Assembly: GCF_001766835.1 (NCBI RefSeq)
Contig: NZ_LKEU01000010.1
Coordinates: 62,001 to 126,000 of the forward strand
DNA: 64,000 nt
Source of the DNA: Acetobacterium wieringae
Lineage (GTDB): Bacteria; Bacillota; Clostridia; Eubacteriales; Eubacteriaceae
Direction: 5' to 3'
The notes under the pieces were generated by a model. The model was not told the origin of the DNA, ran no database searches, and saw only the letters and a program-made list of their open reading frames with translations. Positions 7,441 through 16,784 of the stretch are shown in pieces; the first letter of the stretch is position 1; every line of letters begins with the position of its first letter. The position numbers were made by a program, and so were the translations under genes.

Positions 7441-8493
7441 TTGAAAACTAACAACCCTGACCAAGCCCAGATAAAAAGCAGCCAACCTCAACACGATGAA
7501 GAATTGGTTCCCGTTTTGATACGCTATCTGAGTCTGACTTTAATCAGTGCGGCGATCATTAGTGTGTTATTAATTCTGATCCCCCTACCTATTTTAGAGG
7601 GCAACCCACTGATCAGCATTTTGTTTATATTTATACCCAATTTATTGGCTTTTATTATCATGTCCCGTCTCATTCGAAAAAAATTAAGCTATCTAAAGAC
7701 GCTCCAAAAAGGATCTGAACGCGTTGCCACAGCAAACTTTGAATCTTATATCCCGCTACAGGGAAATAATGAGCTCACTGACCTTGCCAATAATATCAAT
7801 TTGATTCAAGATCTGTATGAGGCTAAATCCAAAGCTGAATCCTTGGCTAAAATGGAAAATCATCATATCATCACCTCTGTTTCCAATAAAATCCACGCTC
7901 CCTTGTCTGGTATCATCGGATATCTCGAACGCATTCAGAACCCTGATGAACATGACGTCTCAAAAAAGGAAGCTTATTTAAAGATTGCTCTGAAAAAAGC
8001 TTATCAGGTCATCAATTTTATCGACGATCTTTTTGAGCACGCCTTCACTGACAATGGCAAGGGCTACTATCAGTTTAAAGTCTATAACGGAAAACCCCTA
8101 ATTCATCAATTACTGAGCGCTTCCACCAAGGCTCTAGAAGAAGCGGGCTATGAGGTGATCCAGGAAAACTGTATTGAACGGGATTTTTCTTTATGGGTTG
8201 ATCTGGAACAGCTGCAACGGATTTTTGACTATCTGACTTCCAATATTATTAAGTACGCCGACCCCGATAAACCCATTGATTTTGGATTGATCCTCAATAA
8301 AAACGAACTCTGTCTGATTCTGCGTAATAAAACCATTAATAATCCCGCCGCTGTCGGCAAAAAAATCATTGATGCTGAAGGTTCCAGTCTGGATTCCTGC
8401 CGAAAAATCATCACCCGCCATCAGGGCCGGATCGACTATTATCAGCTAAACCAGCTATTTAAGGTCGAACTGATTCTGCCGATTCATCAGTAA
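7441..8493 (+). CDS. Degenerate membrane histidine kinase-like protein
   Basis: Architecture of a sensor kinase: two membrane helices (about 28-51 and 57-77) with almost no extracellular loop, a HAMP-like linker (78-130), a dimerisation helix (138-165) and a GHKL-like region (210-350). The H-box reads SVSNKIHAPLSGIIGYLE, so the phospho-accepting histidine is Asn149. The N-box Asn268 (YLTSNIIKY) is kept, but the G1 DxGxG motif is absent and the G2 GLGL motif is GSSL (314-317). It is probably unable to autophosphorylate. No response regulator is adjacent. The start is TTG after AAAGGA. Confidence 0.8.
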   Translation: MKTNNPDQAQIKSSQPQHDEELVPVLIRYLSLTLISAAIISVLLILIPLPILEGNPLISILFIFIPNLLAFIIMSRLIRKKLSYLKTLQKGSERVATANFESYIPLQGNNELTDLANNINLIQDLYEAKSKAESLAKMENHHIITSVSNKIHAPLSGIIGYLERIQNPDEHDVSKKEAYLKIALKKAYQVINFIDDLFEHAFTDNGKGYYQFKVYNGKPLIHQLLSASTKALEEAGYEVIQENCIERDFSLWVDLEQLQRIFDYLTSNIIKYADPDKPIDFGLILNKNELCLILRNKTINNPAAVGKKIIDAEGSSLDSCRKIITRHQGRIDYYQLNQLFKVELILPIHQ

Positions 8494-8507
8494 TCATCCA
8501 AAGATTC

Positions 8508-8534
8508 AAGACTCTCATTCGGAGTCTTTTTTTA
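8508..8534 (+). terminator. Intrinsic terminator after the kinase-like gene
   Basis: Stem AAGACTC / GAGTCTT with a seven-base loop, followed by a T run. Confidence 0.8.
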
Positions 8535-8662
8535 TTGTCAAAAAGTCTTAAGAATTTGAGTAACTTGCTCTTCATAATTAACCATTATACTTAAAGTCAT
8601 TGGTAATCATGTGTTTTGCTGTAGCAGCAGTTGAAAACACTAAATAAAATTATAAAAAGTGC

Positions 8663-8725
8663 TTGACAATCATCACGATTCGTATTATTGTATTAATTAC
8701 TTAATACAATAATACGAATCGTGAT
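8663..8725 (+). promoter_or_regulatory. Promoter overlapped by a perfect 25-bp inverted repeat
   Basis: A promoter TTGACA (8663-8668), 17 bases, TATTGT (8686-8691) is embedded in a perfect inverted repeat: arms 8672-8696 and 8701-8725, all 25 positions paired, centre TTAC. The inner part TTGTATTAA / TTAATACAA is typical in style of MarR or TetR operators. The palindrome covers the spacer, the -10 and the likely start site, so a bound dimer or pair of dimers would block transcription of the efflux operon beginning at 8779. No one-component regulator gene is adjacent. Confidence 0.75.
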
Positions 8726-8778
8726 AGCGACGAACTCGTTTTCCAAATCCCAAACCAAGAAACAAAGAAGGAGAAGTT

Positions 8779-9696
8779 ATGAAGAAAAAAGGAATTATTT
8801 TATGTGTTGTGCTCGGGGTAGCCCTATTGGTTGGCGGGGGTGCCTATGTTTATGCCAATTCTCAGCCCGCCCCGGCGGTTGCGGTTAAAACCACCCCCCT
8901 TTCCAAGGCCACCCTGCAAAACACAATCTCAGCCACAGGCGTGATTGAAAGCTACACCAAGGTCAAAGTTAGTGATACCAGCAATGATAATATCGAAAAA
9001 ATTTATGTTTCGGTTGGTCAATGGGTGGCTAAAGACGATTGGTTATGTCAGCTCTATAACAAAGCCGATGACAGCTACAGCTATGTGAAAGCCACCACCA
9101 GCGGAACCATCACAGCCATGAATGCCGTTAAAGGGAACCCTGCCAATGGTGAACTGTTTACCATTGAGGACACCAATGACCTGAAGGTTCGTGGCAAGGT
9201 TAAAGAAGCCGATCTGAATCACATCCATGACAATATGCCAGTACTGGTTAAAGCCGATGCCACCGGCGACAAGATCTTCCCGGGAAACCTGTCTAAAATC
9301 GCCCCCACCGCCATTAAAAGCGAAGCTGCTGCGAATGCAGCCGCCACCAAGGCCGAATTTGAAATTGAAGTTGATCTACCGGCTGACGTTACTGGACTAA
9401 AAATCGGAATGACCACCCGTCTAAACATTATCAGCGAAGAACGGGCGGATGTTTTCTGTGTGCCCTTTGAGGCGCTGGTGGTGAATGATGCCGGACAGAC
9501 TTCAGTTTATGTCGCTAAAGAAAACCCTGTCGAACAAGGCTCCTATACCGTCGAAGCGATTCCGGTCACCACCGGGCTGGAAACCGATTCATTAATTGAA
9601 ATCGCCGGCGATCAGCTCAGTGAAGGACTGGCCATTATTTCCCAACCACAAACCGTATCACCGGGAATGGCTGTTTCTGTGGAAGCCGGGGTCTAA
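8779..9696 (+). CDS. MacA-like efflux adaptor (membrane fusion protein)
   Basis: This 305-residue protein has an N-terminal membrane anchor (about 5-27), a biotinyl-lipoyl-like barrel split over about 60-135 and a beta-barrel domain (about 135-260), the HlyD/MacA adaptor pattern. The long coiled-coil hairpin of Gram-negative adaptors is missing, as expected where there is no outer-membrane channel. It is the first gene of an operon with an ABC ATPase (3 bases downstream) and a MacB-type permease. The likely role is export of a peptide, lipid or drug; the substrate is unknown. GAAGGAG precedes the ATG. Confidence 0.85.
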   Translation: MKKKGIILCVVLGVALLVGGGAYVYANSQPAPAVAVKTTPLSKATLQNTISATGVIESYTKVKVSDTSNDNIEKIYVSVGQWVAKDDWLCQLYNKADDSYSYVKATTSGTITAMNAVKGNPANGELFTIEDTNDLKVRGKVKEADLNHIHDNMPVLVKADATGDKIFPGNLSKIAPTAIKSEAAANAAATKAEFEIEVDLPADVTGLKIGMTTRLNIISEERADVFCVPFEALVVNDAGQTSVYVAKENPVEQGSYTVEAIPVTTGLETDSLIEIAGDQLSEGLAIISQPQTVSPGMAVSVEAGV

Positions 9697-9699
9697 ACA

Positions 9700-10428
9700 A
9701 TGCGCAAGAAAATTATTGAAATGCGGGGGATTGTCAAGACCTATTATCAGGGAACTCCCAACGAGCTGGAAATTCTCCATGGCATTGATTTGGATGTTTA
9801 TGAAGGCGAATTCTTATCGATTGTCGGCGCTTCCGGTTCCGGCAAATCCACTCTGATGAATATCCTCGGAGCCCTGGATCGCCCCACTAAAGGACACTAT
9901 TATCTGGATCATCTACCGATGGAAAATGTCAAGGACGATGGCTTATCGCAAATCCGTAATAAAAAAATTGGCTTTGTCTTTCAGACCTTTAATCTGATCC
10001 CCCGTTCCACCGCCTTAAAAAACGTCGCTCTGCCAATGCTATACGGCGGGGTGCCCCGCAGTGAACGGTCGCGGCGGGCGGCGGATTTGCTGCAACTGGT
10101 GGAAATGAGTGGTCGTTCCCATCACCGCCCCAATGAATTATCCGGTGGTCAAAAACAACGGGTGGCGATCGCCCGGGCGATGGCCAACGATCCGGCCATT
10201 ATTCTGGCCGATGAACCGACTGGTGCCCTGGATAGCCATACCGGTCGTCTGGTTATGGACATCTTCCATCGACTCCATCAGGAACAAGGAAAAACCATTA
10301 TTCTGATCACCCATAATGCCGAACTGGCTGAAGAAACCGAACGAACCATCCGTCTCCGGGATGGTTCGATCGTCGATAACCGTAAAAATAATCAATATCA
10401 ATTGGGGGGCTACTATGAATCTGTTTGA
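9700..10428 (+). CDS. ABC transporter ATPase, MacB/LolD type
   Basis: A 242-residue nucleotide-binding protein with Walker A GASGSGKST (43-51), the FQTFNLIPRSTALKNV segment typical of the LolD/MacB clade, signature LSGGQKQRVAIARA and Walker B ILADEPTGALD followed by the switch histidine (LITHN). All catalytic residues are present. It powers the permease encoded by the overlapping next gene (14-base overlap). Confidence 0.95.
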   Translation: MRKKIIEMRGIVKTYYQGTPNELEILHGIDLDVYEGEFLSIVGASGSGKSTLMNILGALDRPTKGHYYLDHLPMENVKDDGLSQIRNKKIGFVFQTFNLIPRSTALKNVALPMLYGGVPRSERSRRAADLLQLVEMSGRSHHRPNELSGGQKQRVAIARAMANDPAIILADEPTGALDSHTGRLVMDIFHRLHQEQGKTIILITHNAELAEETERTIRLRDGSIVDNRKNNQYQLGGYYESV

Positions 10429-11665
10429 AAATATTCGACTGGCCCTGGAGGGCTTGCGGGCCAACAAGATGCGGGCACTGCTTACCATGCTGGGGATTAT
10501 CATCGGGATTGCTTCGGTTATGGCCATCTCCACACTGGGTTCAGCCATGACCGGATCGGTCACCAAAACCATGGATAAGATCGGCGGCAAGAATATTATG
10601 GTTTCACTGTCGCCTAAAAATTACGATACCCAATCCACCTTGCAGGAAGACGATCTGATTACCCAGGAAGAACTGGATGCATTTCGAAACACCTATGCCG
10701 ATCAGATCAAGGCCATCAGCTTTTCGACCGGGATGGGCTCGGGGAGACTCAACAGCGGCTTCATCCATAAAGATGTCAGCATCACCGGCGCCAGCCCGGA
10801 CTATGGTCTGGTTAACAATGTCAATCTGGTTCAGGGTCGTTTTATCAGCAACCGGGACATGGATGGGAACCGCAACGTCATCATCATTGATACGACGCTA
10901 CGAAATAACCTGGTTGGTGTAGATGGCGACGTGATCGGTAAAGAAGTCCAGGTCGACACCAAGTCCACTAACGAAACCTATACGGTCATTGGCGTCTACG
11001 AAAAAATGGTGATTGACAATCCCTTGTTTTACATGGGTGACGATACCCGGGTCGAGTGCTTTATTCCCATCACGACCGCCAAATCACTGAATCCCGATAC
11101 AGCCAACACGGTTGGTTATGAAAGCTTCACCATCATGGCCACTTCCAACACCGACTCCGCCGCCTTTGCTCAGACCACCAAAGATTATTTTATTAAGGGA
11201 ATGAGTCCATTATCCGACTACACCATTGAGGCCCAAAGCCTGGAAGCCATTGCCAGTGAAGCCACCGGTATGCTCGGCACCTTATCCCTGGGTATCTCAG
11301 TAATTGCCGGTATCTCGCTACTGGTTGGCGGCATCGGGGTGATGAACATCATGCTGGTATCCGTCACCGAGCGAACCAAGGAAATCGGTATCCGCAAAGC
11401 TTTAGGAGCCCGTAATTCGGCGATCCGCAGTCAGTTTATCATCGAAGCGATGATTATCTGTCTAATCGGTGGAATCATTGGCGTTGGCCTCGGCTCCGTT
11501 TTGGGGATAACAGGCAGTACCCTGATGAAATTCCCATCAACACCACCCATTGGCCCAATGATCATTGCCCTTTGCTTCTCGATGGCCATTGGCGTCTTCT
11601 TTGGTTTTTATCCGGCCAATAAGGCCGCCAAACTGGATCCGATTGATGCGCTACGATATGAGTAG
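10415..11665 (+). CDS. ABC permease, MacB/FtsX family
   Basis: Starting at ATG 10415 (after GGGGGG, overlapping the ATPase gene) the product has 416 residues. It shows a first membrane helix with the family motif RANKMRALLTMLGIIIGIASV, a large extracytoplasmic MacB_PCD domain (about 50-280) and three C-terminal helices including GGIGVMNIMLVSVTERTKEIGIRKALGAR, the FtsX hallmark. With the adaptor and the ATPase it forms a mechanotransmission-type exporter. The frame stays open to 10316, but that upstream segment lies inside the ATPase gene and is not conserved. Confidence 0.93.
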   Translation: MNLFENIRLALEGLRANKMRALLTMLGIIIGIASVMAISTLGSAMTGSVTKTMDKIGGKNIMVSLSPKNYDTQSTLQEDDLITQEELDAFRNTYADQIKAISFSTGMGSGRLNSGFIHKDVSITGASPDYGLVNNVNLVQGRFISNRDMDGNRNVIIIDTTLRNNLVGVDGDVIGKEVQVDTKSTNETYTVIGVYEKMVIDNPLFYMGDDTRVECFIPITTAKSLNPDTANTVGYESFTIMATSNTDSAAFAQTTKDYFIKGMSPLSDYTIEAQSLEAIASEATGMLGTLSLGISVIAGISLLVGGIGVMNIMLVSVTERTKEIGIRKALGARNSAIRSQFIIEAMIICLIGGIIGVGLGSVLGITGSTLMKFPSTPPIGPMIIALCFSMAIGVFFGFYPANKAAKLDPIDALRYE

Positions 11666-11718
11666 TTCCTCTGCTTTATCTGAATTGCGGATTTTTGCAA
11701 AATTGATCTGATAATTTT

Positions 11719-11771
11719 AAAAGCTTCACCCAAAGCTTCAATTCGAGCTATGGGTGAAGCTTTTATTTTTT
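11719..11771 (+). terminator. Strong intrinsic terminator after the efflux operon
   Basis: A perfect 14-base stem (arms 11719-11732 and 11751-11764, containing AAGCTTCACCC) is followed by ATTTTTTT. Confidence 0.88.
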
Positions 11772-11782
11772 GATCATTCGTT

Positions 11783-12445
11783 TTATGATCCTGACAGTAT
11801 TTTTTTTAACCTAAGCCTCTCAAGCGCATTAATGATCTCATCCATCTCTTGATAATAAGCGGGAATCCTATGCCTTTTGATCATTTTTATTAACGCTTTT
11901 CCGTCTTCAGGGCTGTATTCTTCCCAGCCTTCATTGAGCGTTTCGCTTTCAATGATTCCTTCAATCACGATGCTTCCGTTTGGTCGCCGCTTAATAGTCT
12001 TCACCTGCCAGATAAAAACGGTGTCGGCGAAAAGGTATTCCGCCTTGCCGTCTGCGGCAAAGCTTGTCTCCTTGGCTGTCTCCACCTGCCAGTGGGACAT
12101 GCGTGTCCTCAAGAGGTAATGAACGACCACGTCTTTTTCAAGCCGCACATAGCTACGCAAACGCATCTTTTTTGTATGCCAATAAATATACAACGACACA
12201 CCCTTCACAAACACCAGGTTGATGAAGCACAGGAACGCAAATCCGACATCCCAGTAATATTTTGCCTCCGGGTTAACCCCAGTCTGCCAGATTCCGATCA
12301 GTATACCATCCACAGCAAACGACAGAAACAAAACCAGCAGCAGCCACGGAAGCCTTATGCGTCGATAGGCAACTGCGTCAAATTGGTATGTGTCCATGCT
12401 ACTATCTTTTATCTGGTTGCATTTGACATCTAGTGTGGTCTCCAT
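11783..12445 (-). CDS. Uncharacterised two-helix membrane protein
   Basis: A 220-residue protein with two membrane segments (about 33-55 and 66-90) and a charged cytoplasmic C-terminal part. That part has a beta-rich section (about 98-165, PH- or YcxB-like in feel, with an isolated VFIWQVKTIKRRPNGSIVIEG run) and a helical tail. No family recognised. The ATG follows GGAGG by seven bases and overlaps the end of the Sel1-repeat gene by 16 bases, so the two are translationally coupled and probably function together. Confidence 0.65.
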   Translation of the reverse strand: METTLDVKCNQIKDSSMDTYQFDAVAYRRIRLPWLLLVLFLSFAVDGILIGIWQTGVNPEAKYYWDVGFAFLCFINLVFVKGVSLYIYWHTKKMRLRSYVRLEKDVVVHYLLRTRMSHWQVETAKETSFAADGKAEYLFADTVFIWQVKTIKRRPNGSIVIEGIIESETLNEGWEEYSPEDGKALIKMIKRHRIPAYYQEMDEIINALERLRLKKILSGS

Positions 12446-14400
12446 TTAATGGCCTCCGGTAAACCGGCTTTGGCGGCTTTGTTTATCCAGCGTCGGCCTT
12501 CTTCCTGATTTGGCGGTGTGCCGATGCCATAAAAAAGCAGTCGACCGGCACCAAACATCCCCCATTTGTCACCCAGCTCCGCTGACTTGCGATACCAGGC
12601 AAACGCCTGTTCTTCATCCTTTTCCACGCCATACCCGTTTTCATAGGCGTCGCCGATATTATACATGGCGCTGGCCTGTCCTTGGGCCGCCGCCTGGGTA
12701 AATAGATTAAATGCTGTTTTATAGTTTTGCCTGACACCACGCCCCTGGTGGTAGTAAAAGCCCAGTTTAAGCTGGGCATCACGGTGACCCTGCTCCGCTG
12801 CTTTTTCAAACCAGCAAGCCGCCTTTTTAAAATCAGGCGGTGTGACATCATATCCATAAATATAACCCAGCATGTACTGGCTATGGCTCGAGCCCTTTTG
12901 AGCGGCCTTGTGATAAAATTGCTGGGCTTTCTGCAGGTTTTTTTTAGTACCGTAGCCCCAATAATGGCAGTAAGCTGCCCATTCCCAGCCGAGGCTGTTA
13001 TCCGCCTGCGCTGCCTGGTTAAAATATGAAAAAGCCTTTTGTCGATCCGGTGGGTTCGTACCGACGCCGTGTAAATGCATGGTTCCCAGTCGCACGAACG
13101 CATCCGTCTGTCCAAAATTTGCCGCTTTTTCAAAACAACTAACCGCTATCTCATAATTAAATAAGGTCTCATCATAGCCGTAAATCATCCCCATCATGTA
13201 ATAGCTGTTATAAAGTCCATACTTGGCCGCTTTTTCATACCACCTCAAGGCTTCACACCTGTTTTTCAACACGCCTTTGCCTTCATACAAGCAGTACCCC
13301 ACCAATTCCCAACCGCGGGGAACATCTTTCTTGGCGGCCTGGGTAAAATAGTTGAAAGCTTTTTCCTGATCCGGCATCATTTCTCCCGCACCGTCAAAGT
13401 ACAAATTCCCGAGTTCAACCAGTGCCTGATCATCCCCTGCAGCCACCGCCAGCTCCAGGCTTTTTATTGCAAAATCTATCTCTGGTTTTTCAGACTTGTA
13501 CAATGCTATGCCCAAACCAGTCATTAATTTTGCATCGACCATTTTGGCCGCCAGCAATAAATAATGAAGTGCTTTATTTGCATCTTTGGGCGTGTGTTTT
13601 CCTTTGATCAAGCATTCAGCCAGTGCGATCTGGGCGCTACCGATGCCCTTGTCGGCAAGCTCTGTGAGAATTGACAGGCCTTTTTTACTGTCCTGCGGTG
13701 TGCCATCATTATCCAGATATCGTCGTGCGACACCAATAAGCGGGGCGTGTTCACCATACTCGAGCGCTTTTTTCGCCCAGACTTCGTTGCGCTCAATACC
13801 ATATTCACTTTTCTGCGCAAGCTCAAAGACAGCTGCCCGAAATCCTTTTTTTGCGGCCTTTTCCATCCAGCCGATGGCTTTTGCATGATCGATCGCCCCA
13901 ACAAGACCGGCACCATGTAGCCATCCCAGCAGATACTCTGCATAGCCTTCCTGCACCGCCATCCAGCGCTCATCTTCATCGAAGCATTCTATTACATGAG
14001 GAAAGTCCGCAGACAGCGACTCAGCGTTTTCATCAGTAACTTCTTTATGAACCGCCAATGTGAGCAACCGGTAGGCCTCAGCATAATCCGTTAGCCCATT
14101 GTCTTTATCAATATGCAAGCAAGCGGCAGCAATTTGGGCGGGTGCGTAGCCATGGTCCGCCGCACGAAGATACCAAAAAAGCGCCTTTTCGTTGTCCCTG
14201 TCAACACCAAGCGCATTTTGATAAAGAATTCCAAACAGATATTCCGCCTGTGGGTTTATGCTTCTAACGGCAACCTCAAGCGCCTGTTTCGCATCCTCGT
14301 ATTGGCACTCTGAGAGATAGTCTTTTGCGAGCTCCAGATACGCTTCGCTTTCAATTGTGAGCTCGATTGGGCCTGAAGGTAGATGATTCCAGTTTTTCAT
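12430..14400 (-). CDS. Sel1-like (TPR-related) repeat protein
   Basis: A 656-residue soluble protein built almost wholly from about 15 Sel1-like repeats of roughly 36 residues, each following the pattern A-xx-LG-xx-Y-xx-G-x-GV-xx-D-xx-KA-xx-W-xx-KAA-xx-G (clear examples near 215-560, such as NEKALFWYLRAADHGYAPAQ and EQAFAWYRKSAELGDKWG). Sel1 repeats form alpha-solenoids that scaffold protein contacts. No signal peptide or catalytic domain is seen. It is cotranscribed with the membrane protein at 11783-12445, which might tether it. The partner is unknown. Confidence 0.85.
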   Translation of the reverse strand: MKNWNHLPSGPIELTIESEAYLELAKDYLSECQYEDAKQALEVAVRSINPQAEYLFGILYQNALGVDRDNEKALFWYLRAADHGYAPAQIAAACLHIDKDNGLTDYAEAYRLLTLAVHKEVTDENAESLSADFPHVIECFDEDERWMAVQEGYAEYLLGWLHGAGLVGAIDHAKAIGWMEKAAKKGFRAAVFELAQKSEYGIERNEVWAKKALEYGEHAPLIGVARRYLDNDGTPQDSKKGLSILTELADKGIGSAQIALAECLIKGKHTPKDANKALHYLLLAAKMVDAKLMTGLGIALYKSEKPEIDFAIKSLELAVAAGDDQALVELGNLYFDGAGEMMPDQEKAFNYFTQAAKKDVPRGWELVGYCLYEGKGVLKNRCEALRWYEKAAKYGLYNSYYMMGMIYGYDETLFNYEIAVSCFEKAANFGQTDAFVRLGTMHLHGVGTNPPDRQKAFSYFNQAAQADNSLGWEWAAYCHYWGYGTKKNLQKAQQFYHKAAQKGSSHSQYMLGYIYGYDVTPPDFKKAACWFEKAAEQGHRDAQLKLGFYYHQGRGVRQNYKTAFNLFTQAAAQGQASAMYNIGDAYENGYGVEKDEEQAFAWYRKSAELGDKWGMFGAGRLLFYGIGTPPNQEEGRRWINKAAKAGLPEAIKWRPH

Positions 14401-14499
14401 TGCTTCGTTCCTTTGGTATTCTGATGGGATAAAATTATTTCTTTGTAATCGACTAGATTCATACTAATCAAAAAATTTAACGAGCGGCCTTAATCCCAT

Positions 14500-15036
14500 C
14501 TAAAGATTTCTCATCATTTCATAGAGCTTTCGGGCAGTGTTTACATTTCGTACCGTCATTTTTTTATAAAGATCGGTGCCGACAATTTTGGTCAAGCTGC
14601 TACGGGTGACATTTTTTCTTGCGACCGACCAGATAATTGCACCGGTGACTTGTAAGGCTGTATCAATACCGGGTTTGACAGTCAATTTTTCCATCACTGC
14701 AGTTTCGTCCAAGCCACTTTCCAAAAACAACACATCGCATTTCATGGAATCATCATTTTTCCAGTCAGCTGGCAAGATTTTCATTAAGCACTCAAAATCA
14801 TTCAGACTGCGAATTAATACCGGAATATCCAGATCATACTCCCGATAAATCTCCTGACGCAATTTCTTTTCCAACACATCTTTGGTCTGGTGATCGACAA
14901 AAACTACATTGCCGGAATTAATATACGTCACCACCGATTCCAGACCTAAGCGAAGAAAGGTCTCTTTTAACTGTTTCATTCCGATTTTATTTTTTCCGCC
15001 CACGTTGATACCTCGTAATAAGGCAACATACACCAT
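14500..15036 (-). CDS. DUF1697 family protein
   Basis: A 178-residue protein with the DUF1697 signature at the N-terminus (YVALLRGINVGGKNKI, 3-18) and TYINSGNVVF (about 38-47), plus the C-terminal ARKNVTRSSLTKIVGT segment. Length matches the family. Its biochemical function is not established. It is monocistronic, with AAAGGAG before the ATG. Confidence 0.85.
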   Translation of the reverse strand: MVYVALLRGINVGGKNKIGMKQLKETFLRLGLESVVTYINSGNVVFVDHQTKDVLEKKLRQEIYREYDLDIPVLIRSLNDFECLMKILPADWKNDDSMKCDVLFLESGLDETAVMEKLTVKPGIDTALQVTGAIIWSVARKNVTRSSLTKIVGTDLYKKMTVRNVNTARKLYEMMRNL

Positions 15037-15251
15037 AATAATAGCATCTCCTTTTTATTGAGTCGCTTCGAATGGCTTTATTGTATCACTAAAGAGAAAC
15101 AAATGATAGAAAAAAACGCCCAACAAACAGTCAGACGTTTAAAATCGCTATTCAAAAAAACACTTACACTCAAACTCTTAACCCCGTAAACAACCTGTGA
15201 AACTTTATTTATAAGACAGTGCCTAATAAATATAAAGTGTTCACATCTAGC

Positions 15252-16595
15252 TTAAACCTTCAGTAAAATATCATCACCCAAATAAGTCAGCAGTTTGAAC
15301 GACATCATCAATGAAAATTTAATTTCACTATCTGCCAGTGACACTGCCATAATTTCCTCGATTTTTTTGATACGATATTTCATCGAATTGCGATGAATTT
15401 GAAAATACTGGGCGGTCTTGGTCACATTACCGTCGTTCTGCAGATGGATGATCAGATTATGGCAGTAATTTGTTTGGTACTTTTGATCGTAGTCCATTAA
15501 ATCAGTTAATGCGCCACTGCAAAAGTCCTTTAAGCGGTTTTGATCCCCCGCCATTTCAAGCAAATAATAAAAGGCATACGCATCATAATAAAAAAGCTTC
15601 TGCTTGGGGTTGATTGAGACCCCCAATTCCAATGCTTTTATGGATTGATTGTAATGGTCTTTAAGCCCTGCCAACTCCGAAAAACAAGCGCTGACACCGG
15701 CATTCATCTGATTGCTGGTTAAGAATTCAGTCAGTTTACTTTTGGCAGTAGCCGAAAGGGCTTCTTTTCTGTCACATAGTAACAATACCGTAATTTTATT
15801 CTGATACAAAATAGATTTTTCAGTCCCCAGGATACGATTGATTATGCTTCTGATATAACTCAGCGACATTCTTTTTGCTGTGTTTAACTCCGGACTGACT
15901 GTGACCAGACAACAATATTTTTTTGCCTTTAAGCCTAGTTTGTTTCCCTGTTTTTTAATTGTTTCTGCTTTGGTGATTTTTTCTTCAAGCATACCAACCA
16001 GAAAATGCTCAAACTCGCCAGCCAACTGACCACTCCGAATCGGCTCTTTTTGCAGCTCATTGGCTACGATTCGGGACAGCCATTGCAGGAGCTCAAAATC
16101 CATTTGCGTAAAGACTTTGTTGGACTCCACCACAGCAACATGGCCGATATTGTCTCCATTGATTGCAATTTTTGTAGCCATCCAGCGGGTCGGAGCATAA
16201 TCAAAATGTTCAATACAGGGGCTTTCGCTGCTATAGAGCCTTTCAAATACACCGCTATCATTAAGTTTTTTGATCCGTTCATAGGCTGCAAATTCTTCTT
16301 CCGATTTGGCGGCCGGCCAGGACGGATCACCAACTACCGCATTTTTATTAAACGCCAGCACATTGTAGCCCATATCGCTGACAAACATCGGATTTCCCAG
16401 CACCTGATAGCCGATATCAATGATCTGCTGCAGACCCCCGCATGATAATAAGGCCTCGGTCAATTTCGCTTTTTTGGCTTCGAAACGCCGTTTTTGTAAA
16501 CAGTAGCCTCTAAGCTTATAATTTTCTTCCGGATCATCCCCAAAACTTTTCTCCCGAATTCGGTATGTATTTTTGCTGTCTTTACTATTTTTCAT
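15252..16595 (-). CDS. PucR/CdaR-type transcriptional regulator
   Basis: This 447-residue protein ends in the PucR-type helix-turn-helix (about 385-430: NLIIHLQNDGNVTKTAQYFQ then IHRNSMKYRIKKIEEI). The middle has a GGDEF-like fold remnant as in CdaR-family regulators, and the N-terminal half (about 50-190) looks like a GAF-like sensor. Such proteins usually activate catabolic genes in response to a ligand. It is divergent from the flavoprotein gene at 16785, so that gene is its most likely target. Confidence 0.85.
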   Translation of the reverse strand: MKNSKDSKNTYRIREKSFGDDPEENYKLRGYCLQKRRFEAKKAKLTEALLSCGGLQQIIDIGYQVLGNPMFVSDMGYNVLAFNKNAVVGDPSWPAAKSEEEFAAYERIKKLNDSGVFERLYSSESPCIEHFDYAPTRWMATKIAINGDNIGHVAVVESNKVFTQMDFELLQWLSRIVANELQKEPIRSGQLAGEFEHFLVGMLEEKITKAETIKKQGNKLGLKAKKYCCLVTVSPELNTAKRMSLSYIRSIINRILGTEKSILYQNKITVLLLCDRKEALSATAKSKLTEFLTSNQMNAGVSACFSELAGLKDHYNQSIKALELGVSINPKQKLFYYDAYAFYYLLEMAGDQNRLKDFCSGALTDLMDYDQKYQTNYCHNLIIHLQNDGNVTKTAQYFQIHRNSMKYRIKKIEEIMAVSLADSEIKFSLMMSFKLLTYLGDDILLKV

Positions 16596-16784
16596 CTTTA
16601 ACCTGCTTTAAACCGCATATTTTAGCTCATATTATACGCATTTAATGATAAAAATGCAAATTCATTCATTGTCATTTTGCAATAAATATACTTGATTTAT
16701 TTTTCTTTATTGACATTGTTTTAACTGATATTCCTGATAAAATTAATTTAAGTAAACGATTTACAAAAAGAAAGCAGGTTTAAA
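16596..16784. promoter_or_regulatory. Divergent promoter region, PucR-type gene / flavoprotein gene
   Basis: An AT-rich 189-base spacer. TTGTTT (16716-16721), 16 bases, TAAAAT (16738-16743) could be the flavoprotein promoter. An imperfect inverted repeat, AAAATG (16651-16656) with CATTTT (16673-16678) and overlapping TGCAAAT / ATTTTGCA, may be an operator. Both are weak on sequence alone. Confidence 0.35.

Noticed and set aside
8672..8725. 25-bp inverted repeat as an intrinsic terminator of the kinase-like gene
   Set aside because: No T tract follows, the stem is AT-rich, a clear terminator already exists at 8508-8534, and a good promoter overlaps the repeat.
12483..13133. 216-codon open frame on the minus strand inside the Sel1-repeat gene
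   Set aside because: It is an out-of-frame shadow of the repeat protein; the translation is arginine-rich with no domain, and the repeat frame is clearly the coding one.
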